A stretch of DNA of 64,000 nt from Phaseolus vulgaris. Lineage: Eukaryota > Streptophyta > Magnoliopsida > Fabales > Fabaceae. Numbering within the stretch: the first letter of the stretch is position 1; every line of letters starts with the position of its first letter. The stretch is from contig NC_023758.2 in the NCBI RefSeq assembly GCF_000499845.2, positions 1,348,811-1,412,810 of the forward strand. Reading direction: 5' to 3'. The notes beneath the pieces were generated by a model that did not search any database, was not told the origin of the DNA, and saw only the letters and a list, made by a program, of their open reading frames with translations. Position numbers and translations under genes: made by a program. Positions 25,797-38,355 of the stretch are shown in pieces.

Positions 25797-26879
25797 TTTA
25801 ACTATTATAATTGCAAAATTAGACTGATAACTAGGTTCAAAACTAGTCTGATAACTAGGTTTAAAATGATGGTTAGGCAAAATCAACCTAAAAATAGTAA
25901 CCTAAAAATACCAATCCCAGTTGGGTGATATATTTTTATGACTCAAAATAACTTAATTTCATTTAGTATTTAATAGGGAAAATGTGATTCAAGCATGTAA
26001 ATAAACCGTGAGATTATATTTATAGCCTAATTTGGAATAGTCCTTTTGTATAGTTTGGTCATACAGAGAGAAACTTTGAAAGCTGGATGAAAGACGAATC
26101 TCTAGATCGACCTAGAATAGGAAACCATGCATGGGCATAATATCAGAAACATTTTGAGACATATATTAAATCGAAGTCTGCATCTATGTCTACCCAATTC
26201 AGTCAGAGAACAATACCTAGAAATAGGGACCAATATCTCACTGACATTTCAAGATATTTTTTCCTAATTCAATCATATATATACCGTCATTACAGAAATA
26301 GTTATGAGAGTACTATAATAATCACTGCATAAAATGGTTATGACAATAATAGTAAGAAAATGGACCTTTACCAAGCCCCCTTATACTCTCAAAACCTCAT
26401 GAATACCAAAAGAATCTCCCTTTTGATGTATGCTATCTTTCCAGTCCCTTATTAATTACTCCTTCCTTTTCTTTACAGCTTTCTTCTTGTAATAAAACAA
26501 GAGACATAAAAACTAGCCCCTGATAGTTACAATGCGTTCCTCTTTTATTGTTCCTACTGATAAAACATAAATAGATGAATACATAATAAGAAGTTCTTTT
26601 TCTGCGTATTATATTACTTCAATCATCAATATAAAGTTAAGCAAAATAGTAATTTTTGTATAAATCAATGCTCACCTCTATTCTTTCTATTAAATTGGTT
26701 TAACAGGTCATAAAGTCCCTATCTAATAAAATAGTATCTAATAAAATAGTAATCCTGTATGGTCACTGTACTGTACTGGTCGGGAATCCAAACGACCAAA
26801 GACATGGATTAATGATATAAAATAGTAAACACGTAACAAAGTTATAACTAATGATTCAACAAGTCAAAGACACGTCGAA

Positions 26880-27225
26880 ATACATTTTTCTTATATAAGG
26901 AAGTCACTGCACACAACCTTAAGACCATTACACACGTTTTAGTTAACCAACTACTTGACCCACACAGGAGAAGACTCAAGTCAACCTATATATTAAACTT
27001 CTGAAAGGGAGAAAATGTATGTTTTTGATATCTTAAGAGAGTAGACTATTCACTAACACTGACTTGAGCGTCGGAGTGCAATCACAGGTACCCGTCAACC
27101 GGCGGAACGCGCGTGAAGGAAGAAGAAGTCTGAAGAACCGAAAGATTATCAGCACGACAGCAAATTGTGTATCAGCGTGGATCAACTTTACCGTCATCCA
27201 CACAGGTACAGTCACCAAATTCGAA
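26880..27225. mobile_element. Ty3/gypsy-type LTR fragment
   Basis: It contains ACTGACTTGAGCGTCGGAGTG and ACAGGTACCCG, then TCATCCACACAGGTACAG, a pattern I associate with the 3' part of gypsy LTRs in plants. It aligns with the fragment at 5225-5480 and shares TTGAGC-type phrasing with 36320. No internal coding region adjoins it, so it may be a solo or truncated LTR. Confidence 0.45.
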
Positions 27226-27834
27226 TGTATTGTCTATGGTTGAAATCCTTGAGTGAAGCAACGTGGCAGAAATGTAGTGAAGCCATTTATGACCCACATC
27301 ATCTTTAAGAAGTTAAGAATGTATGGGTTTGAATTCACATAGAAACTTCTAATTTCAAATTTTCTTTGTTAACAAGGGGTCTAGTCTAGGGGTTTCAATT
27401 TTGTCCATGTGAGAGAGTCTTGCATGTTTTGATCATCAAGTCATAACACAGTGGGTCAGGCTCGTTTTGCAACGGCTTGAAAATTCTCTAAAAGGTGAAA
27501 TGCATGCATGTGCCTTTTTAATGGTACAAGACTTTAATGTGCCACTACTTGATTTTTGTTAGCTACTCAAGCAATAATTTTTGGAGTTTTGCATGATTTG
27601 GTTCAATTTTGATTTGAATCAGTGTCCTTAACTCATTGAATTTATAACTTTAGTTTGGCGCCTGGGTATATGATGATGTATGTTTCACAAGACAATACAA
27701 AATCACACAGTGAAGACTGAACAGTACATTTGTCGGCATGGGAAGAAACCACGTGATAATAATGAGAAAAAGTGAAATAAAATGATTGAGGGGTGGGGGA
27801 AAAGTAATTACTAATTGGTACGCCAATATATTCC

Positions 27835-27985
27835 TATATCGATCGGAAGTTATATATTTTTTCTTCTCTCAACCTATTGAAGTGTTTTTTCATGATAAAA
27901 TCGTGACGGAACATCGAATTCTAAACTAGATAATGTATCAAATGCGGTGATTGACCCTAGAAATAATGAAATTGGAACACAAATA
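27835..27985 (+). mobile_element. LTR fragment related to the 31.2 kb copy
   Basis: The phrases CTCAACCTATTGAAGTG, AATCGTGACGGAACATCGAA and ATGCGGTGATTGACCCT appear in the same order at 31.2 kb as CTCAACCCACTGAGGCG, AACCGTGACGAAACACC and ATGCTGTGATTTACCCT. It is a decayed copy of the same short LTR family. Confidence 0.5.
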
Positions 27986-28678
27986 TGTTATTAATAATTC
28001 ATTAGATTTTATTTGAGGATATATCTATTTATGCCACTATCCGTTATGATTAGTCTGAGATCCAATTAGACTCAAATGTCTTTTTATCATTGTTTTAGAA
28101 TTATTTTACATCTAATTATAATTAATTACGTAATTAATTCTAAACGACATATGACATCATGTTGAGTACTTGGTATGTTTACTTTTCGGGTACACAGTTC
28201 ATACAAAATTAAAAGAATAAAAATTTCCAGAAACGAAATAAAATAATTTTAACTAATAAATTTATGTATAAACTCATTTTATTTGTTTTATGAATAATCT
28301 CGTGCAAAATGTGTTTTATAAGAAAAAAAAATACGATCATGGCGAAACATCTATGCAATTACTAGTACTATCTTAGTTAATTAAGAATATGAAGGTCGAC
28401 ACAAAATTCTAGCACTTTCTGTGATAAGGTAAGCTGCAACCTTTGTGCATTCGAAAAAAAATTTGGTGACCTTTTCATTTATTTCATCGAGACTAAAACC
28501 TTAATGTTTCTGAAAAGAAAATGCTGATAATCTAAGAGGAACAATTGTAAAAAAAAAAAAACAAAAAGAAAAACAGAGGAAGGTGATAAATTAAAATACT
28601 TTCAATACTTGTTATTTTAAACATAAAGAAAACCTAATATACATAACAAATCCCTGAAGATGGGTTGTTTGTGGGAAA

Positions 28679-30487
28679 TTAGAGGACTGAACAATCGGTA
28701 CGAATGTTTCCATTCTGTGCATTTTTTATTCCAACTCGGCCCAATTTGGTCATTGCAGCGGCGAAGTTGGCATGGAAAGTTTTGCTACTACTGGCAAAAG
28801 AATTCACAGTGGCCTTGGACCTTGAATCCGTGAAGAGGACTTGGTCTGAGGAGAAGAGGCCCTTCCCTTGCTGAAGATTTTTGAAGTAAACATTGTCGAA
28901 TGCTCGTGGCGTGGTTGGGTCCATATCGATGGCAATCCTTGGATCCACATTCCTTGGGCACATTGACTTTAGCTGCGTTGCGTATTTCTCGTTCAATGCA
29001 GGGTCCACTCTGCTTTTGCTCTTGAAATTATACACTCTGTTCGAGAATTTGTTGCAGTGGGAGAATCCAACCGTGTGAGCACCTGCAGAATCACCTCAAT
29101 TATCAAAACAATTTAAACTACGATTACCCACCCTCTTCTTACGGAAAAATTATAATATATTAAGGTTGGAGATCCCACTTGAGATCAGACATTTTATTAG
29201 TTTATGGTTGATTTAGGTATTACGGAGTGGACTTTAAGTTTAACTCAATCCCATAAAACCGGCTTATAGGTTGAGGTTTGCACCCACTTATATACAATGA
29301 AAGGCTCTAATTTCTAGTCGATGTGGGATCTCCAACATTAGGCTTAAAGTCTATTTTGTAATATGATATCAGATTCTTTTCGAGTCTCTATCCCAACGAG
29401 TATTTGTTGGACTTGCTATCAGACGGACCGTTATCGGAATGTTATTTCACGCACGAGAGATGTTATATGTAAATATATGTAAATTATGCTTAAAATCAAC
29501 TTTCTAATAATTAATTCACATATTTATAATTGATGATATCATTAAAGTAACAGAGCAAGAGATGATGGACGATGAAATTTAAATTCATAAAATTTTCCCG
29601 TTACTTTGAAACTAAATAATAATGGGATTCAGTGGGAAACAGAAATCATGTGTGAAGAGTGAAGAGAGATGTATGAACGCGCATTACCTGACAGGGCTAT
29701 CATTTCTGTCTGGGTGAGGCCGTTGGCCGCAAACAGTGAATTCAGCTGATTCAAGCTGAACTCTGGCTGAGGCAGCCTTCCGTTTACATCGGAAGCTTTA
29801 GATCTTAGCCCATCAAATCTTCCCAATTCAACTTCGTAGAAAGGCCCACCGGACTGAACAACCATTTGCATCATAATTCAATAAACCTTATAATTACTCA
29901 TTGGATCAAAATGTTTCTCACGGTAATCAGAGTCACAATAGGTAATTGATGAAACAAACCAGTGCAATAACATCTCGGGTTGCCATGGCTAAAATATCAG
30001 CACATGAAACTTTGTTCCTACACAAGGGAATTGCATCCACTGCTGCTTTTGCTTTAATCACTGTGTCAAACCCATCTCCAGCAAGTGAAAGATTATCAGG
30101 GTGATCCTTCTCTGCTTTGTTGTTTCCCGTGGACGCAACCAAAACCGAAGCATCGCAACCCTGTGGTAATATTGCAGACACAACATAACAGGATTATTTA
30201 TATATATATGGTGAATGAATCAAATGCTTTTATACGGTGAATGAACGAGTCAGATGCATGCCATTGATTACCTGCACAAAACAATCATGGAAGAAGAGAC
30301 GGAGGGTAGCCGGGACCGTGACAAATGTTTGATGAAATTTCTTTTTAACTGCTTCTCTGACGATGTTTTCGACATTGGGACATGTTTTTGCGTAGTGGTG
30401 TCGACTTAGCTGGGCCGAAGAAGGACAAGAATAAAGACAGAGAGTGGAGACAAATAACCAGACAAGTATAAGGTTAAGCTGAGCCAT
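28679..30487 (-). CDS. Class III secretory peroxidase (PRX16/35/45/51/73 type)
   Basis: This is a haem peroxidase of 328 residues that would oxidise phenolic or cell-wall substrates with hydrogen peroxide in the apoplast. Four exons run 30487-30272, 30160-29960, 29853-29688 and 29082-28679, with the three intron positions classic for the family. A signal peptide ends near SSA|QLS (about residue 25). The distal site is [10 protein letters not shown] with R63 and H67; the proximal haem ligand is H197 in [17 protein letters not shown] and [12 protein letters not shown] are intact, as are the conserved cysteines I can check. NMDPTTPR-like [16 protein letters not shown] and [12 protein letters not shown] place it beside Arabidopsis PRX16, PRX35, PRX45, PRX51 and PRX73, some of which act in roots and root hairs. 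Intron 3 (about 600 bases) holds a rearranged TRIM. The protein looks functional. Confidence 0.95.
29166..29510. mobile_element. Rearranged TRIM inside peroxidase intron 3
   Basis: A partial forward LTR start (GTTGGAGATCCCAC at 29166) is followed by an inverted LTR at 29231-29337, ending exactly at the LTR terminus as ATCTCCAACA. A forward LTR end (GGCTTAAAGTCTATTTTGTAATA) and the primer-site-like TGATATCA at 29364-29371 come next. The internal region (AACGAGTATTTGTTGG, GGACCGTTATCGGAATG) matches that of the 19.9 kb TRIM, and GCTTAAAATCAACTTTCTAAT marks the far LTR end. It lies wholly within the intron, so the coding sequence is intact. Confidence 0.7.
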
Positions 30488-30587
30488 TTGGTGTTGTTTG
30501 CAGATAAAGGAGAACTACAAAATGCAGAGGGGGGGGTTTGAATGTGAATGATGGCTTGAGTGCAAAAGTGCAAGGGGAGTGAGGGGA

Positions 30588-30595
30588 ATATATTA
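30588..30595 (-). promoter_or_regulatory. Candidate TATA box of the peroxidase gene
   Basis: AATATATT lies about 100 bases upstream of the peroxidase ATG on the minus strand, leaving room for a leader of about 70 bases. The match is short and the region AT-rich, so the call is weak. Confidence 0.3.
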
Positions 30596-31139
30596 GTACC
30601 TTACTAACTTTACGACCCACGAAATAGTCGGGTTCACGAGCCAGTTGTGTTAGAATCTTTGAAACTATTTTTACAGCAAGAAAGTGAAATTTGAATAATA
30701 ATATTAATAATAGAAGAATGATTAACCTTGAAAGTGACACTATTAATAATAGCCAAAAGAACAGAGACCCACACTACACAGTAGTGAGATGGTTTGATTG
30801 GTTATGAGTCAGCTGCTCTGGTTTTGTCCAAATGTAATTAAAATGTTTTGCGTAAAGAGTGGGGAGGGACCTGATTTGAATTGTAAATTCCGAAATTCCA
30901 AATTTTTTTGGACCAAGTTGGTAAAGTGAGGGAGCAGCGGCTGCTAACATTTTAGCACAAAGAGCATGTCGAGTGACATGCACGTTAAGCTTACTTTCCT
31001 TACCCTCTTCTTCTGCTACCGGAAATAAAGTTACTAACCACTTTCCTGGCTTGCTTTCCCCTACCCCCACAATTTTTTAGCTTTATGTTTTAAGATCCTC
31101 ACTCACATCATGAGAAAAAAAACAGAGTATTTAGTAATT

Positions 31140-31460
31140 TTAATTTAAATATTATTCCGTACACCAATATCGTGTTACATCGATCAGGAGTTGAGGTCAA
31201 TGTCAATTTATATACTCTCTCATCCCTCAACCCACTGAGGCGCCTTTTAAGAACAAAACCGTGACGAAACACCTACCTCCAAAGCAGACAATACTTCGGA
31301 TGCTGTGATTTACCCTGACGATGTTATCTCTCGGACTTGAAGTTAGAACATTGACACCCACCGTAGTCAAGGTTAAAAACAATTTATATATTCCTTTCTC
31401 GCTCAACCCATTGAGACACCTTTTGAAAAAAAAACCATACCAACATAACCATAAATTCAT
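31140..31460 (+). mobile_element. Short LTR-type element with two partial direct repeats
   Basis: CAATTTATATACTCTCTCATCC...CTCAACCCACTGAGGCGCCTTTT at about 31203-31252 recurs as CAATTTATATATTCCTTTCTCG...CTCAACCCATTGAGACACCTTTT at about 31380-31428. Between them lies GAACATTGACACCCACCGTAG, which resembles the region just after the 5' LTR of plant gypsy-type elements. The spacing of about 178 bases fits a very short internal domain or an internally deleted element. A related copy is at 27.8 kb. Confidence 0.5.
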
Positions 31461-32834
31461 CTTAATTCCTACCAAACTAAACATTCATTACATCAAAATG
31501 AAAAGTGACTTTAATTGTTAACACAGATCAATTTTTATGCTGAATTTAATAGTCAACACAAATCAAATTTAAATTCAAACTCGCTTCTTTAAGTAAAAGG
31601 TAACTTTTTTTGTCTTTTATATTTTACCCACATAGTCGTCTTCCTTAATAATCATAATGTGAAAAAAAAATTAACTTGATATTGCACTATTATTTTATTG
31701 ATACTCAGATAAGAAGATTTTTTTACTAATTATAAATCTAATACCATTTTATTAGTATTGCACAAATAATACTCGTGATATTAAAATTATATTTACCTAT
31801 ATTCTCAAATATATTTAATTTATTTCTCCAATTTATTTCCAATTAAAATAAATTTTATAACGTTATGAAAAGTAAGTTCATGATTGAAAATACTGTTCAG
31901 TACTCCGATAAGTGTCACTAACCCGAACTCTATAAAAAGTTATTTGAGAGGCAAATTTTAAAAATACACACGAAAATAGAAAAACGTGTGGCGCCTCAAG
32001 AACTTGAGGCATCCGTGAATATTTGAATGTTTAAACTGTTTGATTTATTTAAAATATTATTAAGGAATATTTTATTTTAAAATATATTCTTAATCTCATA
32101 AGTAGTCCTGTTTAGCCAAATAAGAAATTCAGTTCAAACAATTCTCTTGAAAATTAAATTAAAAAATATTTAACTTTTCAATCTTTTTAATGTATTGTAG
32201 TTCAATTTAGTATAATTTGATTCAATTCAATTTTTTTAATAATTTTAGTTTTGAGTAGCAGAGCTACCACCCACGTTACGCGTGTAAATAATAATGATAC
32301 GGGAATCTTTACTCTTATCAAGAATTTTAACACTTTATCTTTATTTGAAAGTTACCCTGTTGCTGTTAGAGATTTATTTTATTTTATTTTACGCTATGTC
32401 CACATATTCCCTTTTGTTGGAGGTATTTTTTTTATAGCCTATTCCAATCCATAACATCCTCCAAGATTATATTCTTTTAATGCATTCTAAGTATAAAACA
32501 ACTTATGGTGTGTGAACTAGTTTGATCAAGTCTTAATTAAACTTATTTAATCCAAACGGAACATTGGATAATGACATATCAATATTAGTAAATGTGAAAT
32601 TCTTAGCTGAGTAGGCTTTCAATAATCACATATCAAGCTACTACTGCTATCTCTTTTACGAATATATTGTGTGTTGTCTAACATTAGTGGTAAAGCGGCA
32701 TATACTGTTAGTCTAAGAGTGTCTAATGTGCAGAAAATCAAGTACAAGGTGTGTGTAATGTACAGAAAATACAATTAAATTTCCAACATTTCAAACTCAA
32801 CTATAATAATGAGATATAAAGTATAAAATAATGA

Positions 32835-33125
32835 AAAAAATTTATTAATAAAAATAAAAACTAATTTTAGAGAAAAAAATAATTAGTTATTGAATATTTT
32901 AGAGATAAAATAATTTTTTTATTTTTAAATGTTTTTATTATTGTTAAATTATTTTTAAATTGATATTTAAATAGTTATCAAGATTTTTTTACTAAATTTA
33001 AAATATAAATAATTAGTAGTTAAAATGTTAATAGCTAATTAAATATTTATTTAAAAATTATTTAATAATAATATAAATCAATTTAGAAAAAAAAACTTTT
33101 TTAAATTCTAAAATAAGTTTGGTAT
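32835..33125. mobile_element. AT-rich hairpin MITE, degenerate copy
   Basis: It carries TTAATAAAAATAAAAACTAATTTTAGAG, ATAATTAGTTATTG, TAAATTGATATTTAAATAG and ATAATTAGTAGTTAAAATG in the family order. The second half mirrors the first. Its ends lack a clear CACTA. Confidence 0.45.
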
Positions 33126-34334
33126 CATTTTTTCTTAGAGTATTTAACTTGGAATTTCAATAGATTGTTAATATAAGCTGATTTTTGGGTGAGTGATTTT
33201 TTAGTACAGGCCATAATTTTATACATCATCCAAAGAAAAATAATAAACTAATACAACCAAAGGTCCAATAAAATAAAATAAAACATGAAAATAACTTAAT
33301 ATAATCCATAAAAATCATAATCAATTACTAATTATCAAATTAATTAATATTAAAATTTGATTCTTTAATTTCATACAATCAAGTTATAATGTATTATTGT
33401 TAACACTTACCAAACTAATTATTTAAAGGTTAATCATGATGTAAATATTAAAATTAATTATGGTAAGGTATAATCAATTTTTGTTTAAAATACAATTAAT
33501 TATATTTAAAAGTTAATCAAGTTATGCATAATTAAAAATCCATTATGTTCTTATAAATTTTTTTAATAATCAGTTAATTTCATGCATAATTAACTACGAT
33601 TACAAACGGTTTGCATCAATTTCACATCTCACAACAAAATTTTGTGAAGTCAGTTTAGAAAATCACACATTAACTTTAATAAATAGTGTTTTTCTTCCTT
33701 GTTTTCCGTAATTTGGAGATCAAATTTTACACTGTGGATCTATTTTTTTTTTTTATAGATTTCATATTTCTCTTTCTTATTTTATGGTTCCAAACATATG
33801 CGCGTGTATGAAGCCCAAAAAATGTCCATTTGAAGGCATTTCTGTATTTCCAACCCATTGTTAGAGGATTATTAAATTAACTAACTTTAGTCAATATTAA
33901 AGCGTTATAACTTGTTATTCTTAAAAAATACATTTCATTGTACTTTTTGGCTATTTTTTTTACTATATACATTAACGTATATTATTTTTCCCTAACATTT
34001 TTTCATAAATTTTTATTTTAGTATAAATATGATAGTTTTAACACGTGAAATTTAAAGAATGCATGTGAATTTTTATCGTGCTCGGGGTTGCGAGTAAGAG
34101 GAGATCAGAAAATTTTGTAAGTTTAAACATACATTTACATTGCATAAATTACAATATCAACCAATACAACAAATTTATTGTTCATTGTGCATTAATTATT
34201 TACTTTTTTTTAGAAGTTATTATTACCATATATATATTTATATTTTCTTCTATTTCACTTTTTTTCTCACATTTATTACCTAGGTTTATTATAGGTATAT
34301 TTTTCTGTTGGTTGTTTAATTTATTCAAATTATT

Positions 34335-34620
34335 ATTAAAAAATTATTAAATAAAAGTTATTTGGAATAAAAATTTATTCAAATTATAAATTAAAAAAAT
34401 ATTAGTATATAAACTAATTTTTATTATAAAAAATTATAAATTAATATTTAATTAGTTATTCAGATTTTAATTATCAGATAATTAGTAACTAATATATTAA
34501 TTTAAAAATTAATAATTTATATTTTATAAAATAATATTACATTTAGTTAATATAATAATTAATTATTATTATTTTCTAAAATTAATTTTTATTTAATGAT
34601 TTTTTTAATATATTTCTCTA
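34335..34620. mobile_element. AT-rich hairpin MITE, degenerate copy
   Basis: AAAAATTATTAAATAAAAGTTATTT at the left is mirrored by AAATTAATTTTTATTTAATGATTTTTTT at the right. The middle holds TTAATATTTAATTAG and GATAATTAGTAACTAA, as in the 38.0 kb copy. Confidence 0.45.
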
Positions 34621-36049
34621 AGAGAATTTACGGTTTTTTATTTATTTTATTTTTCAAAGTTGATAATGCGTGGGAGTGTAAGTAGTTTGGTGATGAAATT
34701 AGTTACAATGTTGAGGCAAGATGCCTTAGTTTTGAAGGGTAAGTCCTTCCACCCAAAAAAGTTGTTTGGTTTGTTACAGTGATAAATTATTAAATTGATG
34801 TAATAATATTGTCGGTGATTCTCTTCATATAACCTTTTGAAGTTGATTTTGAACTTTTTAGACGTTTGGCACGGCATGGTTAGGTAGTAGAAATATCGAT
34901 CACCCATGATTATATTTTGAGAACCACTCCGGTTTACACCTATATTAAAATATAAGAAAATATTTTTAATAAAATATTAGACAAAATGTAAAATATTAAA
35001 ATAATTTTTAAAATTAAAAAAATAAAAATATTAATATTTAGTGAGATGTTTAAAGTGAAATAATGGATGTGAAACCATATTTTTCTTAATTTTTTTAACT
35101 GCAGAGGATCATTTTAAAATCAATTATTTTGGTGAAATAAGAAGTTTATGAACTTGAAAAGCAGGTGATGGATTAGAATTTGAAAGGATGTGAAGTTTAT
35201 GAACTTGAAAGGACACACGTCTTAATAAGTAACATTTTCCAGAATTCTTTCACGTGAAGCAGAGAGAAAGAAAACGCAAAGAAGGTACTGATAAGACGTG
35301 AATGCAGATCCAAATATGCAATTAGTGGGATTTCAGAGGATTCACTTTACCACTTCCCATGATGAGTCATGGCGAGTTGGAGATCATGGCACATGGAAAC
35401 CATTTTCCATATGATGCATTATACTTTTAAATTATTATTATAAATGATAATAATATTATAATGTATAAGAGAGTAAAGTTATATTGAGCGTGAAAAATTC
35501 TATTGTCAGTCCTCTAAAAAGTATGACAATTTGTGAATTGTTTTATATATTAAGTACACTTATTCAGCAAAGCCATTCTTGAACTTTTTATGAACATGAT
35601 AAAAAATATTTAACTATTAGCAAATAGGTTAATATATATAATGGACAAAATTAAATTAAGCACTTAGACAATATTCACATAATTAAGATAAACAATAATG
35701 CATTATATATGTATTCCTCGGAACTATGGGAATGCAGGCTACGCTGCTAATCAGAACTCCCACATCATAAGAAGGTGAAAACAATAATTTAAAGTTTTGC
35801 TAATATAGTTCCAGAATGATTAAACATAACAACAAATCAAATGTATCGTTATATGACAGAATACTTTATAGTTACATGATTGAAATCAATCCTTAGAAAA
35901 TTAAGAACATTTCTTAATAAAGTACGATTAAATTAATCTTTATCCTAACACTGATATTAGGCTAATGGATCATGCTAATATCATTTCAGTGTTGAAAACT
36001 CATCCTATAAATATGTACATCAACTAAGATAAATATATATCATTTATTA

Positions 36050-36500
36050 ACTCTAACGGTTGAACACTAATTTGGGTGTTGTAAAACCTTTTCGCAAGTA
36101 CCCATGTACCGAATGAACCGATAACACCTACTATCGGAGGTCACGCAACCGGCCAACGTAAATACATCAAGGTAAAAGAAGATATATGCGACAAATCAGG
36201 TAATTCCATTTTGGTTACGATACACATTAAATACGATCTATCAATGATAGAGTCCATTACAAACTCTATAATTAAGCATGTTATACCATAGTAAGGTACG
36301 TCTTTAATACTACATTAATCACACTTGAGCATTAGATAACCTTTTGAATGTGCACTCCCAATCCTGAAACCTGAACACTGATAAGAAGGAGAGGAAGAAA
36401 AGTAAGATCGGGGGAGAAAATTCAATTGTCCAGCCAGTAGCAGGTAGTGTCTAGACCCTATACAAGTACAATTGACACCCACCATAGGACTGAGAGAGAG
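36050..36500 (+). mobile_element. Possible gypsy-type 5' LTR and leader fragment
   Basis: CACTTGAGCATTAGATAACC at 36322 resembles the LTR phrase at 27.06 kb. About 140 bases later ACAATTGACACCCACCATAGGAC appears, a mutated form of the TTGGCGCCCACCGTGGGG sequence common after plant gypsy LTRs. No gag frame is intact downstream; reading frames on both strands carry stops. Confidence 0.4.
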
Positions 36501-37971
36501 TACTGAAGAGCACAAAAACAAATGGTATGAATAAGGCAGATGAAAAATAAGAGGATGTTGAAGGCCAAGCAAATGACCATGTTCCAAACCCTACAAAGAT
36601 ACGTCAAAAAAATGAGGAGAAGATGCAAATCCTCAAATAACAAATGAAGAGATGAGACGACAACTAGCCGAATGTATACCCGAACCCAAACAATCGTACT
36701 CGAAAAGATCCAATGACACAACAATTTGAACGTCAAATTTTTTTTTTGCAAGTAATGAACCCAAACCCAAGATAATACCAAATATGAAAAACAAAATATT
36801 GGAGATTAGATAGAAAAAAACATGACTCAAGGATGTTACTATCTCAACCCAAAAAAAATAATATATTAACTCATGTGAGTTTTTGAAGAAAGTCTTGTAA
36901 CTTACATAATATTAAACCTAGATCGCTAGAGTTTAATTTTCATATAATATTGTAAAAAAGTGTATATAACTAACTCATTAAAAATTACAATACTTTTAAA
37001 TAGCTACTTACATAAGTTAACAATGATCATGTTAAAGACTATATTTTTTTCTTTCTAACATTTTAATATATCTTGATTAAATTTAATTATTTTTTATTTT
37101 GTGTATTGGGTGTAAAAGCTAAACACATTAAATATGTTTAATGATTCTAAAATAAATTTACAACAATTTATAGAAGACATTCTTTTTATATACATATTTC
37201 ATATTTTTAATTATATTTTTTAAAAAATAAACATTAAAAGAATTGTACATTCATTTCAACCATGCAACAATAAACTAATCTACAAATCATCTCCTATTCT
37301 TCATTGGATATGTTAGAATTATGAACATGCTCTTGTACTTTACTTCAACAAATTGCATTTTTTTATTTATTATTCTTGAACGAATCCTCTTAAACATTAA
37401 ATGACCAAAATCCCACTTGTAAATAGAGAATAAAATGTGGAGTAAGAACATTGGTGATGCAATACATATAGAACGTGTGGAATTATATTAATAAAAGCAG
37501 AGTGTGGCTCTTGTTCTGTCTCTAAATTGGCCCATTGATTGTGGTAATAGCGATTAAAAAATGCATACTCAAATCGCAATTCAATTATCATGCTCACCTA
37601 CTTGCATAATTATTGGCTGTTCATGCATCTAATATTATTCTCTTTTTCTTCCTTTCTTATCTTTCGAACATGCCAACGTATAGTGGAGTCTCTTGTTATT
37701 GTGGGACAACCTTTGCTGCTATCAAGGTCTAACTTTTTGGTTTCTTGGAACTTTTCGATATTGCTTTTACTTTCATGTTTTTTTTATGTTTGTTGTCTTT
37801 ACATTAAAAAATTATACGTGTAGATTTTAAAAAAATATTTTAAGTGGAAGCTAAGGCAATTTATAGTATATAAATTTATTTTATTAGTTAATTTTATAAA
37901 ATTAAATTATGTTTAAAATTTATAGTTATTTAGGACACATCTTAGTTTATTGTATTTATCTAACCATTTAT

Positions 37972-38355
37972 CACTACATGAAATAGAAACCAATTTTTAG
38001 AGACCAAAATAATTAGTTATAATAGGAACTAAAATAGAGACCATTTTAGAAACTAAAAAAAAATTGGTTTCTAAATTAGTTTCTATTATTTTCTATTAAA
38101 TAGTTTCTAAATTAGTATCTAATTAGCAACTAAGGTTTTAACTACCAATTATTTAGTTTTTAAATTTGGTAACAAAAATCTTGGTTGCTAATTAGATACC
38201 AATTTAGAAATTATTTAACCATAATAGAAAATAATAGAAACTAATTTAAAAATCATTTTTTTTAATTTCTAAAATGGTCTCTAATTTAGTTACTATTGCA
38301 ACTAATTATTTTGGTTTCTACAAATTGATTTCTATTTGATGATTGTATTGTAGCG
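37972..38355. mobile_element. Long-hairpin MITE with CACTA-type ends, best-preserved copy
   Basis: The left end reads CACTACATGAAATAGAAACC and the right end ...TGTATTGTAGCG, a mutated TGTAGTG. The arms (about 180 bases each) are close inverted repeats, for example ACCAAAATAATTAGTT at 38001 against AACTAATTATTTTGGT at 38298, and GCAACTAAGG/TTGGTTGC near the centre at about 38165. The whole element could fold into one hairpin. It encodes no protein. The flanking trinucleotides do not match, so no target duplication survives. Confidence 0.7.

Larger units (their letters stand above)
11841..28678. other. Gene-free interval, repeat-dominated
   Basis: I find no supportable host gene between the LBD gene and the peroxidase. 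Short open frames at 12.0, 12.4, 13.7-14.2 and 19.6-19.9 kb show no family motif. Recognisable content is listed separately: a MITE piece at 14.6 kb, a possible LTR at 14.9-16.5 kb, TRIM pieces at 19.07 and 19.9 kb, a GC-richer block at 24 kb, a TIR element at 25.1-25.8 kb and LTR pieces at 26.9-28.0 kb. A 17-bp duplication with TTATGACGTAAGTT is at about 17699-17732. The segments 12.0-14.5, 16.6-19.0 and 20.2-23.6 kb hold only AT-rich unique-looking sequence. Confidence 0.55.

Noticed and set aside
30774..31070. 98-residue minus-strand frame upstream of the peroxidase
   Set aside because: It lies in the promoter region, has no homology I recognise and no splice link to the peroxidase.
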